Shown: in pieces, positions 7,474-15,930 of the stretch | Numbering within the stretch: the first letter of the stretch is position 1 | Layout of the letters: the number at the start of each line of letters is the position of its first letter | Source: Azospirillum brasilense | GTDB lineage: Bacteria; Pseudomonadota; Alphaproteobacteria; Azospirillales; Azospirillaceae | Assembly: GCF_003349955.1 (NCBI RefSeq) | Contig: NZ_QLKQ01000007.1 | Span: 62,001 to 126,000 of the forward strand | Direction: 5' to 3' | Length of the DNA stretch: 64,000 nt | The notes under the pieces: model-generated | The model's input: only the letters and a program-made list of their open reading frames with translations | Database searches by the model: none | What the model was told of the DNA's origin: nothing | Translations under genes and position numbers: made by a program

Positions 7474-8421
7474 TCAGTTCTTCGGCGCCGCGGGCACGCC
7501 GCGCCGCTCGATGAGCGCGGAGGTCAGTTCCTTGGCCTTCAGCGGGTCCATCGCGGCCAGGATCGGCGCCGTCTTGGTTTCCTTCATCTTCTCCACCACA
7601 CCCAGCAGGACCGGCATGTCCAGCTCCTCGAAGATGCGGGCGGCTTCCTTGGGCTTCATCGTCTCGTAGATCTTCACGAGGCTTTCGAGCTGAGCGGTCT
7701 GCTTCTCGTCGCCCTGGCGCATCAGCTTCTGGATGTCGGTGCGGACCTTCTCCATCTCCTGCACCTTCTGGTCGATGCGCTTCTCGGCGGCGGTCAGCAG
7801 CGCTTCACGCTGCTCCAGCTCCTTGGTGCGGCGCTCGATCTCGGCGCGGCGCTCGGCGAAATGCTGGAGAAGCTCCTCGTTCTTCACCGGGCCGAGGGCG
7901 GCGTTGTCCGGTGGCGTCGGGTTGGGCGGCGCGCCGTTGCTCGACCCGCCCTGGGCCGGCTCGGGCGAGGGCTTGGCGCCGTTGGCGGCGAGCTGCATCG
8001 GCGCCGCCGGAACGGCGCTCTGCCCCTGCGCCAAGGTCGCCGGAAACTCCGGAAGGCGGGCGTCGCGCGTGGTGATCCGCCACAGGTCGCCGACCCGCAC
8101 ACCCAGCATCAGGACGGCGACGAAGATGGTCAGCGGCAGGATGCGGAAGCGCCACGCCTTCATCGTCTGGCGCATGCGCTCCGACAGCGGACGGCGCGGG
8201 ACGGCGGGCTTGCGCTTCGCCTTGGCCTTCACCTTGGCCTTCGGCTTCGCTTTGGCGGCGGCCTGGACAGCGGCCTGCGCGGCGCCTTGAGCGGCCGGCA
8301 GGCCGGCAACGCTCTGGCTGGTGCGGACGCCGGTCGGGGTGGCGCCGGCGGGACGGATCACAACCTTCGGCTCCCCGCCTTGCGCGGCGTTCGCGCCCTT
8401 CGTGGTGGTGGCGTCGCTCAT
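7474..8421 (-). CDS. motE: MotE-family flagellar protein (MgtE-N/FliG-like domain)
   Basis: 315 residues. The N-terminus is Ala/Lys-rich (KAKPKAKVKAKAKRK at about 57-71) and cytoplasmic; one membrane helix lies at about 94-110, followed by a Pro/Gly-rich linker, a coiled coil at about 190-245 and a C-terminal helical module with YETMKPKEAARIFEELD and ILAAMDPLKAKELTSAL, typical of the MgtE-N/FliG-middle fold. In Sinorhizobium MotE is a periplasmic partner of MotC needed for motility; here the name follows fold and context. Last gene of the fliL-fliM-DUF6468-motE unit; its start overlaps the preceding stop by ATGA (8418-8421). Confidence 0.8.
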   Translation of the reverse strand: MSDATTTKGANAAQGGEPKVVIRPAGATPTGVRTSQSVAGLPAAQGAAQAAVQAAAKAKPKAKVKAKAKRKPAVPRRPLSERMRQTMKAWRFRILPLTIFVAVLMLGVRVGDLWRITTRDARLPEFPATLAQGQSAVPAAPMQLAANGAKPSPEPAQGGSSNGAPPNPTPPDNAALGPVKNEELLQHFAERRAEIERRTKELEQREALLTAAEKRIDQKVQEMEKVRTDIQKLMRQGDEKQTAQLESLVKIYETMKPKEAARIFEELDMPVLLGVVEKMKETKTAPILAAMDPLKAKELTSALIERRGVPAAPKN

Positions 8422-9110
8422 CCGACCCCCTTGCCGGCGTTCTCGATGGCTTGCAGAAGTTCACGTTCGGCGCGGGACAGGCTCTCGCCCTCGCGCAGGA
8501 TGGGATCGGACGGCGGCGCCGGGCGGCGCACCAGGGACTCGGCCCGCGACGGATCGGCCCGCAGCGGCTCGTTCCGGAAGACGGCGGAGCGCAACGGCGG
8601 CAGGTCGTCGTGATCGTCGTGGTCGATGGGACCGTGATCGTGGAGATCGTGGTCGTCGTGATCATGGTCGTCGTGACCGTGATCGTCCTCGACGATCGGG
8701 CGCGGGACGACCGGGCGGGAGGCCACCGGCGGGCGGGCGGACAGACCCGGACGCGCCGCCGGACGCGCCGCGGGGCCCGGCTTCGGGCGCTCCCCACCGA
8801 CGTTGCCCAGCCGGTTGGCCATGGCATCGGCGGCCTCGATCATGAACTCCAGCTCGTCGCGCAGGGTCTGCGCCTTGGCGACCGTACGCTGAAGATCCTC
8901 GCCGGTCTCGTGGGCCGTCTTCTTCAGCCCGCGCACGCCGGTTTCGGCGCGCGACATGGCCTCGTTCAGGCCACGCACCAGCTCGGCCATCTCGCCGCGG
9001 CTCTCGCGCAGCTTGATGATCTGCCGGTTGAGGATGATCGCGTAGGCGATGGTCGCGGCAAGCAGCCCCACCATCACCAGATCGAGGACGAGCGTGAGGG
9101 TCGGGCTCAT
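8418..9110 (-). CDS. DUF6468-type membrane protein with a His/Asp-rich segment
   Basis: 230 residues. One N-terminal membrane helix (about 5-25), a helical region to about 105 (MAELVRGLNEAMSRAETGVRGLKK), then an Ala/Pro/Arg linker, an extreme His/Asp segment at 141-169 (for example HGHDDHDHDDHDLHDHG) and a conserved-looking end LSRAERELLQAIENAGKG. A gene of this kind between fliM and motE is, to my knowledge, the alphaproteobacterial DUF6468 family. Both ends overlap neighbours by ATGA (fliM at 9107-9110, motE at 8418-8421), implying tight coupling. The His/Asp stretch could bind divalent metal or be a spacer; this is untested. Confidence 0.75.
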   Translation of the reverse strand: MSPTLTLVLDLVMVGLLAATIAYAIILNRQIIKLRESRGEMAELVRGLNEAMSRAETGVRGLKKTAHETGEDLQRTVAKAQTLRDELEFMIEAADAMANRLGNVGGERPKPGPAARPAARPGLSARPPVASRPVVPRPIVEDDHGHDDHDHDDHDLHDHGPIDHDDHDDLPPLRSAVFRNEPLRADPSRAESLVRRPAPPSDPILREGESLSRAERELLQAIENAGKGVG

Positions 9111-10189
9111 AGCCGCATGACCTCCTGCTTGGGCAGCTCCCGCTCGATCCGCACGGCGATGTGCCCGCCCTTGCGGCCCATGCGGCCTTGGAACATGGAA
9201 ACGTCGCCGCAGCGCAGCTCGATGGTGCCGTCCGGGGTGGCGTTCAGAAGGATTCGCGTGCCGACGCGCCAGTTCAGCACATCGTGCAGAGTCATCGTCA
9301 CCTCGTCCAGCACCGCGGAGATGTCCACGTCGGTGACCAGCAGCTCCGAGGCGAGGTGGGTTTCCCAGATCGAGTCGCGGCCGAACTTCTCGCCCATGAA
9401 CATCTGGAGCAGAAGCTCGCGCACCGGCTCCAGCGTCGCGTAGGGGATCATCAGCTCCAGGCGGCCGCCGCGATCCTCCATGTCGATGCGCAGCTTGACC
9501 AGCACCGCCGCGTTGGCCGGACGCGCGATGGTCGCGAAGCGCGGGTTGGTCTCCAGCCGATCGAAGCGGAAGGTGACGGGCGACAGCGGGTCGAAGGCGG
9601 CGGACAGGTCGGACAGCACCACATGGACCATGCGCTCCACGAGGTTGCGCTCGATGGTCGTGTAGGGGCGGCCCTCGATGCGCATCGCCGCGGTGCCGCG
9701 CCGTCCGCCCAGCAGCACGTCCACGATGGAGTAGATCAGCGCCGAGTCCACGACCATCAGGCCGTAGTTGTCCCACTCCTCCGCCTTGAAGACGGACAGC
9801 ATCGCCGGCAGCGGGATCGAGTTCAGATAGTCGCCGAAGCGCACCGAGGAAATCTGGTCGAGGCTGACCTCGACGTTGTCGGAGGTGAAGTTGCGCAAGC
9901 TGGTGGACATCATGCGGACGAGGCGGTCGAAGACCACCTCCAGCATGGGCAGGCGTTCGTAGTTGACCAGCGCCGAGTTGACCAGCGCCATGATGCCGGA
10001 GTTGTCGCCGTCCCCGGCCCCGCCCTGGTCGAAGCCGAGCAGGCTGTCGATCTCGTCCTGGTTGAGGACGCGGGTCGAACCGCCGCCGCCCATGTCCGCC
10101 ATCTCGCCCATGTCGCCGCCGTCTTCGGCGAGGGCGGCCCATTCGGCGGCAAGGCGTTCTTCTTCGCTCAGTTCCTCGGTGTTGCTCAT
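9107..10189 (-). CDS. fliM: Flagellar motor switch protein FliM
   Basis: 360 residues, in the family's usual range. The CheY-binding motif LNQDEIDSLL lies at about 42-51 rather than at the extreme N-terminus, after an acidic extension. The middle CheC-like domain is recognisable (FGDYLNSIPLPAMLSVFK, then RPYTTIERNLVERMV) and the C-terminal FliN/SpoA domain follows (VLNWRVGTRILLNATPDG). FliM forms the C-ring with FliG and FliN and receives CheY-P to switch rotation. Second gene of the unit, 18 nt after fliL. Confidence 0.96.
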   Translation of the reverse strand: MSNTEELSEEERLAAEWAALAEDGGDMGEMADMGGGGSTRVLNQDEIDSLLGFDQGGAGDGDNSGIMALVNSALVNYERLPMLEVVFDRLVRMMSTSLRNFTSDNVEVSLDQISSVRFGDYLNSIPLPAMLSVFKAEEWDNYGLMVVDSALIYSIVDVLLGGRRGTAAMRIEGRPYTTIERNLVERMVHVVLSDLSAAFDPLSPVTFRFDRLETNPRFATIARPANAAVLVKLRIDMEDRGGRLELMIPYATLEPVRELLLQMFMGEKFGRDSIWETHLASELLVTDVDISAVLDEVTMTLHDVLNWRVGTRILLNATPDGTIELRCGDVSMFQGRMGRKGGHIAVRIERELPKQEVMRL

Positions 10190-10207
10190 GGCCCGTTTCC
10201 GCCGCCC

Positions 10208-10729
10208 CTACTGGACCAGCATTTCCTTGAACAGAACGTCCTTGACCTTCACCGGATGGGCGGAGGCGGTGATCCGCATCAGCAGCTCCTGGCGCAGGCG
10301 GTACATGCCCGCCGATCCCTTCAGATCCTCCAGCCGCAATTCGCGCAGATAGACCTGGAAGTTGTCGATGATGCGCGGCAGCACATGCTCGATCGCTGGT
10401 ATGTCCTCGCCCTTCGCGAGCTGGATCGAGATCTTGATCTTCAGGAAGGCCGGACGCTTGCCGCTGCTGTTCAGGTTCACCAGCATGTCCGGCAGGTCGT
10501 AGAAGACCGGGGCGGCGTGGGGATCGGGCTGCGCCGGCTCCGCCGGCACCTCCGCGTGCTCCTCCTTCTTGCCGAGCAGCGAATCGAGCAGGCCGCTGAA
10601 ATACACGCCCGCCCCGGCGCCGATCAGCAGAACCAGCGGCAATATGACGAACAGGACCAGCTTCTTGCCGCTGAATTTCTTGCGCGGCAGGCCATCGGTC
10701 GAAACGTCGTCTTCAGCGTGCGCGGTCAT
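10208..10729 (-). CDS. fliL: Flagellar basal body-associated protein FliL
   Basis: 173 residues. A Lys-rich cytoplasmic N-terminus precedes one membrane helix at about 28-50 (KLVLFVILPLVLLIGAGAG). The periplasmic C-terminal domain has the FliL pattern: FYDLPDMLVNLNSSGKRPAFLKIKISIQL, broken here by memory of family order into DMLVNLN, LKIKISI, LPRIIDNFQVYLREL and a final KDVLFKEMLVQ. FliL associates with the stator and supports torque and swarming. First gene of the fliL-fliM-DUF6468-motE unit. Confidence 0.95.
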   Translation of the reverse strand: MTAHAEDDVSTDGLPRKKFSGKKLVLFVILPLVLLIGAGAGVYFSGLLDSLLGKKEEHAEVPAEPAQPDPHAAPVFYDLPDMLVNLNSSGKRPAFLKIKISIQLAKGEDIPAIEHVLPRIIDNFQVYLRELRLEDLKGSAGMYRLRQELLMRITASAHPVKVKDVLFKEMLVQ

Positions 10730-11045
10730 GGAATCCTAAGCGCGAGCGGTGGCGGAGCGTGGCCTTACCAGCCCAGCAACCCTATCTTTCGGATAGTTAA
10801 CAAAGCCTTTCAGGCATGGGCCGGGGCTGTGACAGAAGCGCAACCACAGACAGCGGCACGGTTCTTGATTGGGGCGTCGCCGGAGAACCCTGTCGACCGA
10901 GGAGCGAACGCCCGAACCACGCCCGCCATCCCCTTTCCCACGATCCCTTCCGCGCCCCATGCCCGCCGTCTCCGGCGGCGGGAGCCGTCCTGACCCGCGC
11001 GCCGTCCGCGCCGCGGCAACGGGACGCTTTTGCCCGGCGCCGGGC

Positions 11046-11079
11046 GGCAGCCCTTGCCATCCCACCGGCAGTTCTTGCC
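11046..11079. promoter_or_regulatory. Two phased GGCA-N5-TGCC dyads (putative FlbD/ftr-type enhancer)
   Basis: GGCA-GCCCT-TGCC at 11046-11058 and GGCA-GTTCT-TGCC at 11067-11079, starts 21 bp apart, ending about 65 bp upstream of the sigma-54 element of flgF. The same half-sites and spacing recur upstream of flgI and fliK. Confidence 0.6.
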
Positions 11080-11143
11080 CGGCAGGCGGTTCCCCGACGC
11101 CGAGGCCGGCCCTCCATGCCGCAACTCCGGCTCCTTCCCGCTC

Positions 11144-11159
11144 TGGCACGCGCCGTGCA
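11144..11159 (+). promoter_or_regulatory. Sigma-54 promoter of the flgF operon
   Basis: TGGCACG-CGCC-GTGCA matches the -24/-12 consensus TGGCACG-N4-TTGCA with one mismatch. It lies 56 bp upstream of the flgF ATG. Confidence 0.75.
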
Positions 11160-11215
11160 TTGCCATTTGCGCCGGTCGGGACGCTCCCCCCGGCCCGAAT
11201 GGAAAGAGGCCGCCG

Positions 11216-11938
11216 ATGGAAAACCCGATCTACGTGTCCCTGTCGCGCCAGCTCACCCTGCGCCGCCAGCTGGACGTGATCTCGAACAACATCGCGAACA
11301 TGAACACCACGGGCTTCAAGCAGCAGCGCATGCTGTTCACGGAGTTCCTGGAGCGTCCGGGCATGCACGAGCAGATCAGCTTCGTGCAGGACCGCGCCGT
11401 GGTGCGCGACCTCTCGGCCGGCGGGATGATGCAGACCGGCAATTCGCTGGATCTGGCGCTGACCGGCCATGGCTACTTCACGGTCGATACGGCCAGCGGC
11501 CCGCGCTACACCCGCGCCGGCAACTTTCGCCTGAACGACCAGCGCCAGATCGTCGACGGCGGCGGCCTGCCGGTCCTGGGCGACAACGGCCAGCCGCTGG
11601 CCATCCCGAACGGCACCAAGGACATCATGGTGTCCGGCGACGGCACCGTCTCCACCGAGCTGGGCCAGGTCGGCCGGCTGAACATCGTCACCTTCCGCAA
11701 CGAGCAGCTGATGACCGAGGTCGGCGCCGGTCTCTACGTCAGCGACGAGGAGCCGCAGGCGGCCCCCGCCGACACGAAGGTGGCACAGGGAATGCTTGAG
11801 AATTCGAACGTGAAGCCGGTGGTGGAGATGACGGCGCTGATCGAGATCCAGCGCCAGTACCAGTCCAACCAGAAGCTGATCGAGAACGAGCACGAGCGCA
11901 TCCGCAGCGCCATCCAGAAGCTGGGCCGCACGGCCTGA
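11216..11938 (+). CDS. flgF: Flagellar basal-body rod protein FlgF
   Basis: 240 residues. Start ATG at 11216 follows GGAAAGAGG; the N-terminus MENPIYVSLSRQLTLRRQLD and SNNIANMNTTGFK are the usual rod-protein axial motif. Other family landmarks are GHGYFTV, YTRAGNFRLN and the C-terminal coiled segment EMTALIEIQRQYQSNQKLI. FlgF is a proximal rod subunit exported by the flagellar type III system. Annotating from an upstream GTG or ATG would add about 60 Pro/Arg-rich residues that do not fit the family. First gene of flgF-flgG-flgA-flgH. Confidence 0.95.
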   Translation: MENPIYVSLSRQLTLRRQLDVISNNIANMNTTGFKQQRMLFTEFLERPGMHEQISFVQDRAVVRDLSAGGMMQTGNSLDLALTGHGYFTVDTASGPRYTRAGNFRLNDQRQIVDGGGLPVLGDNGQPLAIPNGTKDIMVSGDGTVSTELGQVGRLNIVTFRNEQLMTEVGAGLYVSDEEPQAAPADTKVAQGMLENSNVKPVVEMTALIEIQRQYQSNQKLIENEHERIRSAIQKLGRTA

Positions 11939-11964
11939 TCGACCGCGTTTAAGGAGTAAGGACC

Positions 11965-12750
11965 ATGCGCAGCCTCGCCATCGGCGCCACCGGCATGATC
12001 GCCCAGCAGCTGAACGTCGAAACCATCTCGAACAACATCGCCAACGCGACGACGACCGGCTTCAAGAAGCAGCGGGCCGAATTCCAGGACCTGCTGTACC
12101 AGAACTTCCGCCGCATCGGCTCCACCTCGTCGGACGCCGGCACCATCGTGCCGACCGGCGTGCAGGTGGGTGCGGGCGTGCGCGTCGCCGCGGTGGCCCG
12201 CGTGCTGGAGCAGGGCAACCTGACCGTCACCGACAACAAGCTGGACGTCGCCATCAACGGCTCCGGCTATTTCCAGGTGCAGCTTCCCAGCGGCGACACG
12301 GCCTACACCCGCGCCGGCAATTTCAAGCTGTCGCCGGAGGGCATCATCGTCACCGCCGACGGCTATCCGGTGCAACCGGCGATCACCATCCCGGCGGAAG
12401 CCGTGGACGTCGCCATCAACGCGTCGGGCGAGGTGATGGTGAAGCTGGACGGCCAAGTGGCCCAGCAGAATGTCGGCCAGCTCCAGCTCGCCACCTTCGC
12501 CAACGCGGCCGGCCTGGAAGCCGTCGGCGACAACCTGTTCCTGCAGACCGGCGCGTCGGGCGAGGCGGTCGGCGGCAACCCCGGCGCCCCCGGCTTCGGC
12601 CGCGTGGTGCAGGGCGCGCTGGAGACCTCCAACGTCAACATCGTGCAGGAGATCACCACCCTGATCTCGGCCCAGCGCGCTTACGAGATGAACTCCAAGG
12701 TCATCAAGACCACCGACGAGATGATGCAGCAGGCCTCGCAGCTCCGCTGA
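11965..12750 (+). CDS. flgG: Flagellar distal rod protein FlgG
   Basis: 261 residues, the canonical FlgG length. It starts MRSLAIGATGMIAQQLNVE, has SNNIANATTTGFKKQRAEFQD, the FlgG-specific LLYQ segment, SGYFQVQLPSGDTAYTRAGNF and ends ISAQRAYEMNSKVIKTTDEM. AAGGAG lies 10 nt before the ATG. FlgG builds the distal rod that crosses the P and L rings. 26 nt after flgF. Confidence 0.97.
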   Translation: MRSLAIGATGMIAQQLNVETISNNIANATTTGFKKQRAEFQDLLYQNFRRIGSTSSDAGTIVPTGVQVGAGVRVAAVARVLEQGNLTVTDNKLDVAINGSGYFQVQLPSGDTAYTRAGNFKLSPEGIIVTADGYPVQPAITIPAEAVDVAINASGEVMVKLDGQVAQQNVGQLQLATFANAAGLEAVGDNLFLQTGASGEAVGGNPGAPGFGRVVQGALETSNVNIVQEITTLISAQRAYEMNSKVIKTTDEMMQQASQLR

Positions 12751-12794
12751 TGTCGGCATCGCCGTAAGGCTCGTTTTTGCAAGGAAGTTCCGCC

Positions 12795-13574
12795 ATGTCC
12801 CGCCCCGCCCTGCGCATCCTCGGCACCGCCCTCCTCGCCGCCGCCCTCGCCGGCGGCCCGGCGGCCTTCGCCCGGACGGCCTTGGCTGAAACGATGGAAG
12901 GTGCCGCTCCCGCGGCGGCGCAGGCGGTGGTCTACAGCCCGGCCCATGTCGAGGCGGTGCTGTCCGACGCGCTGTCCCGCCAGATCACCACGGGCCGCCT
13001 CCAGATGGAGCTGGACAACCGGGCGGTGGAGCTGCGCGCCCCGGCGGGCGCCGGCAGCCTGACGGTGGAGAACCTCTATTACAACCCGGCGCAGGGCCGC
13101 TTCGCCGCGGAAATGATCGTGGCCGACACCCGCCCGGTCGTGCGCTTTCCGGTGTCGGGCCGCGCCTATGGCGTGGTGCAGGTGCCGGTGCTGTCGCGGC
13201 GCATCGCGCCCGGCGACGTGATCGGCCCCGGCGACGTGGATTGGCAGGACATGCGCGCCGACCTCGCCGGCAGCGACATCGCCGCCACCGACGCCCAGCT
13301 CATCGGCCTGACGCCGCGGCGCGGCGTTCCCGTGAACCAGCCCGTGCGGTTGCGCGACCTGCAGTCGCCGCGGGTCGTGGACAAGGGCGCGCTGGTCACC
13401 ATCACGCTGGCCACCGAGAACCTGACCCTGTCGGCCCAGGGCAAGGCCCTGCAGGACGGCGGCCGGGGCGACGTGATCCGCGTCATCAACACCCAGTCGA
13501 ACCGCATCCTCGAAGCGACCGTCGCCGGCCCCAACATCGTCGCCGTGGCAAAGCCCGGCGTCATCGCGAAGTAA
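12795..13574 (+). CDS. flgA: FlgA, P-ring assembly chaperone
   Basis: 259 residues. Start ATG at 12795 follows AAGGAAG; a cleavable signal peptide covers about residues 1-35 (TALLAAALAGGPAAFA). The C-terminal SAF-type domain is clear: VPVLSRRIAPGDVIGPGDVDW, LIGLTPRRGVPVNQPVR and a final GDVIRVINTQSNRILEATV block. FlgA helps FlgI assemble the periplasmic P ring. Located between flgG and flgH, as in other alphaproteobacteria. Confidence 0.95.
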   Translation: MSRPALRILGTALLAAALAGGPAAFARTALAETMEGAAPAAAQAVVYSPAHVEAVLSDALSRQITTGRLQMELDNRAVELRAPAGAGSLTVENLYYNPAQGRFAAEMIVADTRPVVRFPVSGRAYGVVQVPVLSRRIAPGDVIGPGDVDWQDMRADLAGSDIAATDAQLIGLTPRRGVPVNQPVRLRDLQSPRVVDKGALVTITLATENLTLSAQGKALQDGGRGDVIRVINTQSNRILEATVAGPNIVAVAKPGVIAK

Positions 13575-13586
13575 GGAGAAAGCTCC

Positions 13587-14372
13587 ATGTGCGCCTTCAA
13601 GATGCCCGCCCCCAAGAGCACCGCTCGCACCGCTTTCCGCTTCGCTCTGCTCGCCGCCGTTGCCGCCGGCCTTCCGGCCTGCAACGCCATGTCGCGCGTG
13701 TCGGACATCGGCTCCGCTCCCGAACTCACCAAGATCAAGGACCCGCAGGCCCAGCCCGGCTACCAGCCCGTCAGCCTGCCGATGCCCACCCCCCTGCCGA
13801 CGGAGCGCAACCCGAACTCGCTGTGGCGGACCGGCGCCAAGGCCTTCTTCAAGGACCAGCGCGCGGCCAAGGTCGGCGACCTGCTGACCGTTGACATCCA
13901 GATCAACGACCAGGCGCAGATCAACAACCAGACCACCCGCAGCCGCAACAACACTGAGCAGGCCGGCATGCCGAGCCTCTTCGGCTTCGAGGGCCAGGCG
14001 CTGCAGCGCGTGCTGCCCGACGGGGCGAACGCCGGCAGTCTGCTGAACGTCGGCAGCTCGACCTCCAACGACGGCAAGGGCGCCGTCAACCGCAAGGAGC
14101 AGATCACCCTGAAGGTGGCCGCCCTGGTCACCCAGTCCCTGCCAAACGGCAACATGGTCATCCAGGGACGGCAGGAGGTGCGGGTGAACTACGAGGTGCG
14201 CGACCTGATCATCACCGGCGTGATCCGGCCCGAGGACATCACCGCGCAGAACACCATCAGCTACGAAAAGGTCGCCGAGGCCCGCATCTCCTACGGCGGA
14301 CGCGGCCAGATCACCGACGTGCAGCAGCCGCGCTACGGCCAGCAGCTCTTCGACATCATCATGCCGTTCTGA
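13587..14372 (+). CDS. flgH: Flagellar L-ring lipoprotein FlgH
   Basis: 261 residues. A lipobox (GLPAC, Cys at about 32) ends the signal peptide, as expected for the outer-membrane L-ring lipoprotein. FlgH landmarks follow: NSLWRTGAKAFFKDQRAAKVGDLLTV, split by QINDQAQINN, then NMVIQGRQEVRVNYE, GVIRPEDI and QPRYGQQLFDIIMPF at the end. Ribosome-binding AAGGAGAAAG precedes the ATG. Last gene of the operon, 12 nt after flgA. Confidence 0.97.
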   Translation: MCAFKMPAPKSTARTAFRFALLAAVAAGLPACNAMSRVSDIGSAPELTKIKDPQAQPGYQPVSLPMPTPLPTERNPNSLWRTGAKAFFKDQRAAKVGDLLTVDIQINDQAQINNQTTRSRNNTEQAGMPSLFGFEGQALQRVLPDGANAGSLLNVGSSTSNDGKGAVNRKEQITLKVAALVTQSLPNGNMVIQGRQEVRVNYEVRDLIITGVIRPEDITAQNTISYEKVAEARISYGGRGQITDVQQPRYGQQLFDIIMPF

Positions 14373-14484
14373 GAACGGTCAGGGGACACGGAGCGGAAAC
14401 GCAGACGAAGAACGACACGGACGCGGCACGGGCGTGTTTCGATGGTCGCGCCACGCCCCAGTCACGCGCCGCTCCCGCTGGGCA

Positions 14485-14514
14485 GGCAGTTTCTGCCGCC
14501 CGGCGCCTTCTGCC
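14485..14514. promoter_or_regulatory. Orphan GGCA-N5-TGCC dyads downstream of flgH
   Basis: GGCA-GTTTC-TGCC at 14485-14497 and GGCG-CCTTC-TGCC at 14502-14514. They resemble the putative enhancers of flgF, flgI and fliK, but are 17 bp apart and have no recognisable -24/-12 element nearby. Confidence 0.4.
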
Positions 14515-14760
14515 GTCCCCTTCCCTACCCACCCGGAGCTTGGCACCGTCCCGTCCGCGGCGACGGCCCCGGACGCTCGGCGCGCTTGAGCGGGTGTCGT
14601 CGCCGGCCTGGGCTTGCGCCGCGCCGGGCACACGCAAGCCGGCTGCACCGGCAAGGTGCATGGGGAGGCATGGCTATCCCTTCCGACGCATCACGATCCG
14701 ATGCCCAGATCGCGGAAGAGCGCCGGCCGCGCGATGGCCGTGGCGGCGGGTTGGGCAACC

Positions 14761-14786
14761 GCAAAGCCTGATGTGTCAGGCTTTGC
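14761..14786 (-). terminator. Hairpin downstream of the RTX gene
   Basis: Perfect 11-bp inverted repeat GCAAAGCCTGA / TCAGGCTTTGC with a 4-nt loop, 28 bp past the RTX stop. No T-tract follows on either strand, so termination is plausible but not certain. Confidence 0.5.
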
Positions 14787-14814
14787 GCTCGATGACAGCG
14801 GGGGGCCGCTTTTT

Positions 14815-15930
14815 CTACTTGAGACCGAAAGCGAGATATCCGTTGCCCTCGACCTGGCCCGGAGTGGTCAGGATCGAACCGGAGGATTGGCCGGAAACAG
14901 TCATGCTCATATCGATGCTGCCGTTGCCATCCAGGTCGATGTGAGCCGTGGCGCCCTTGTAGCCTTCGGCGCCACCCATCTCCTGCCAAGTCAGTTTCGA
15001 GACTCCCTCCTTCCAACCCCAGGCGGTCACCCACTCCCCCGCCTCCAGGTCGGTGACGGTGGACCAGGTCACGCCGCCGCTGCGACCGTCGACGAAGAAT
15101 GTGTCCGTGCCCCAGCCGCCGGTCAGGAAGTTGGAGCCCAAACCGCCGTCGAGGACGTCGTCGCCATTCCGCCCGTCGATCGCGTCATCGCCCTCCAGCG
15201 CGTTGATGAAATCGGCTTGGCTCGAGCCCCGGATCGCTTCGCCGGCAGCGGTGCCAATGTGCTGGTTCACCACCCCCGCCACCGGACCGTAATAAGCGGC
15301 CATCGTAGTCTCGACACTGGCACCGCCGGTCGTGATGGCGACACGGTTGGTCGGATCATTTCTGTAGTCGATGGTCGCTCGAGTCTGGAGCAGGGATTCT
15401 CGGTTCAGGTAGTAGCCCAACGCCTCGTTGATATCCGAAGTGTTCAGACGCGCAATGTTCATCCGATCCGTAAACGCTTCCCATGAAAAATTCCCAAGAA
15501 AACCTGGAGCCTTGGGAAGCAAAGAAATAATACTGTCATATGAATGGACCGAATCGGACAAAGTTATTTGTTCGATCTTGAATCGGGGATCAAGATAATT
15601 GAGGACATACACCAACTGACCGGACTTCGTGTCACCGACCACCAAATGGCGTCCATCGATCGTTGCCGCGTACGTCGTCGGTCTGCTGACGCCGATTCCC
15701 GATGCGATCAATTGATCGAAAGAACCATCCGAATCGGCAATCACAATCGCTCCCGACGTTTGAAGCGAATACGTATCGTTTCCAGCGCCCCCAAGGAAAA
15801 AAACGAAATCAACCCCGTATTGACCGTAAAATACATCATTGCCTTGCAGACCGAAAAACACTGTATTTCTCGAGGCCGCCATGGTATCGCCGCTTTTTGA
15901 ACCGATGCGCTCGGAAAACCTCAGTGTCAT
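14815..15930 (-). CDS. RTX-type calcium-binding protein, probable type I secretion substrate
   Basis: 371 residues. Two glycine/aspartate-rich regions are visible: near the N-terminus (GLQGNDVFYGQYG, GGAGNDTYSL) and at about 250-290 (DFINALEGDDAIDG, NGDDVLDGGLGSNFLTGG), matching the hemolysin-type nonapeptide GGxGxDxUx. Such beta-rolls bind Ca2+ after export through a type I system; there is no N-terminal signal peptide, consistent with this. AAGAGGA lies before the ATG at 15930; an alternative start is at 15882. The 5' half of the gene is visibly AT-richer than its neighbours, which with its place inside a flagellar cluster suggests acquisition. The segment between the repeats is not recognised. 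Confidence 0.8.
   Translation of the reverse strand: MTLRFSERIGSKSGDTMAASRNTVFFGLQGNDVFYGQYGVDFVFFLGGAGNDTYSLQTSGAIVIADSDGSFDQLIASGIGVSRPTTYAATIDGRHLVVGDTKSGQLVYVLNYLDPRFKIEQITLSDSVHSYDSIISLLPKAPGFLGNFSWEAFTDRMNIARLNTSDINEALGYYLNRESLLQTRATIDYRNDPTNRVAITTGGASVETTMAAYYGPVAGVVNQHIGTAAGEAIRGSSQADFINALEGDDAIDGRNGDDVLDGGLGSNFLTGGWGTDTFFVDGRSGGVTWSTVTDLEAGEWVTAWGWKEGVSKLTWQEMGGAEGYKGATAHIDLDGNGSIDMSMTVSGQSSGSILTTPGQVEGNGYLAFGLK

Larger units (their letters stand above)
10730..11215. other. Divergent fliL / flgF intergenic region
   Basis: About 490 bp without a supported gene. It carries dyads and a sigma-54 promoter for flgF on the plus strand (11046-11159). Near fliL there is a CTATC-TTTCG-GATAG dyad and a TTAA half-site (10780-10800), but no full CtrA box. 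A second, weaker sigma-54 resemblance (CGGCACG-N4-TTGAT) lies near 10855 on the plus strand. Confidence 0.6.
14373..14814. other. Intergenic region between flgH and the RTX gene
   Basis: About 440 bp with no supported gene. It contains two GGCR-N5-TGCC dyads (14485-14514), a TGCACC-GGCAA-GGTGCA dyad near 14643 and a strong hairpin (14761-14786). I find no sigma-54 element next to the dyads here. Confidence 0.5.

Noticed and set aside
8418-10142. 574-residue frame fused ahead of the DUF6468 gene
   Set aside because: The upstream part is a frame-shifted reading of fliM; the true start is the ATG at 9110 that overlaps the fliM stop.
10855-10870. Second sigma-54 promoter for flgF
   Set aside because: CGGCACG-GTTC-TTGAT has mismatches in both elements and lies about 345 bp from flgF; the element at 11144 is much better.
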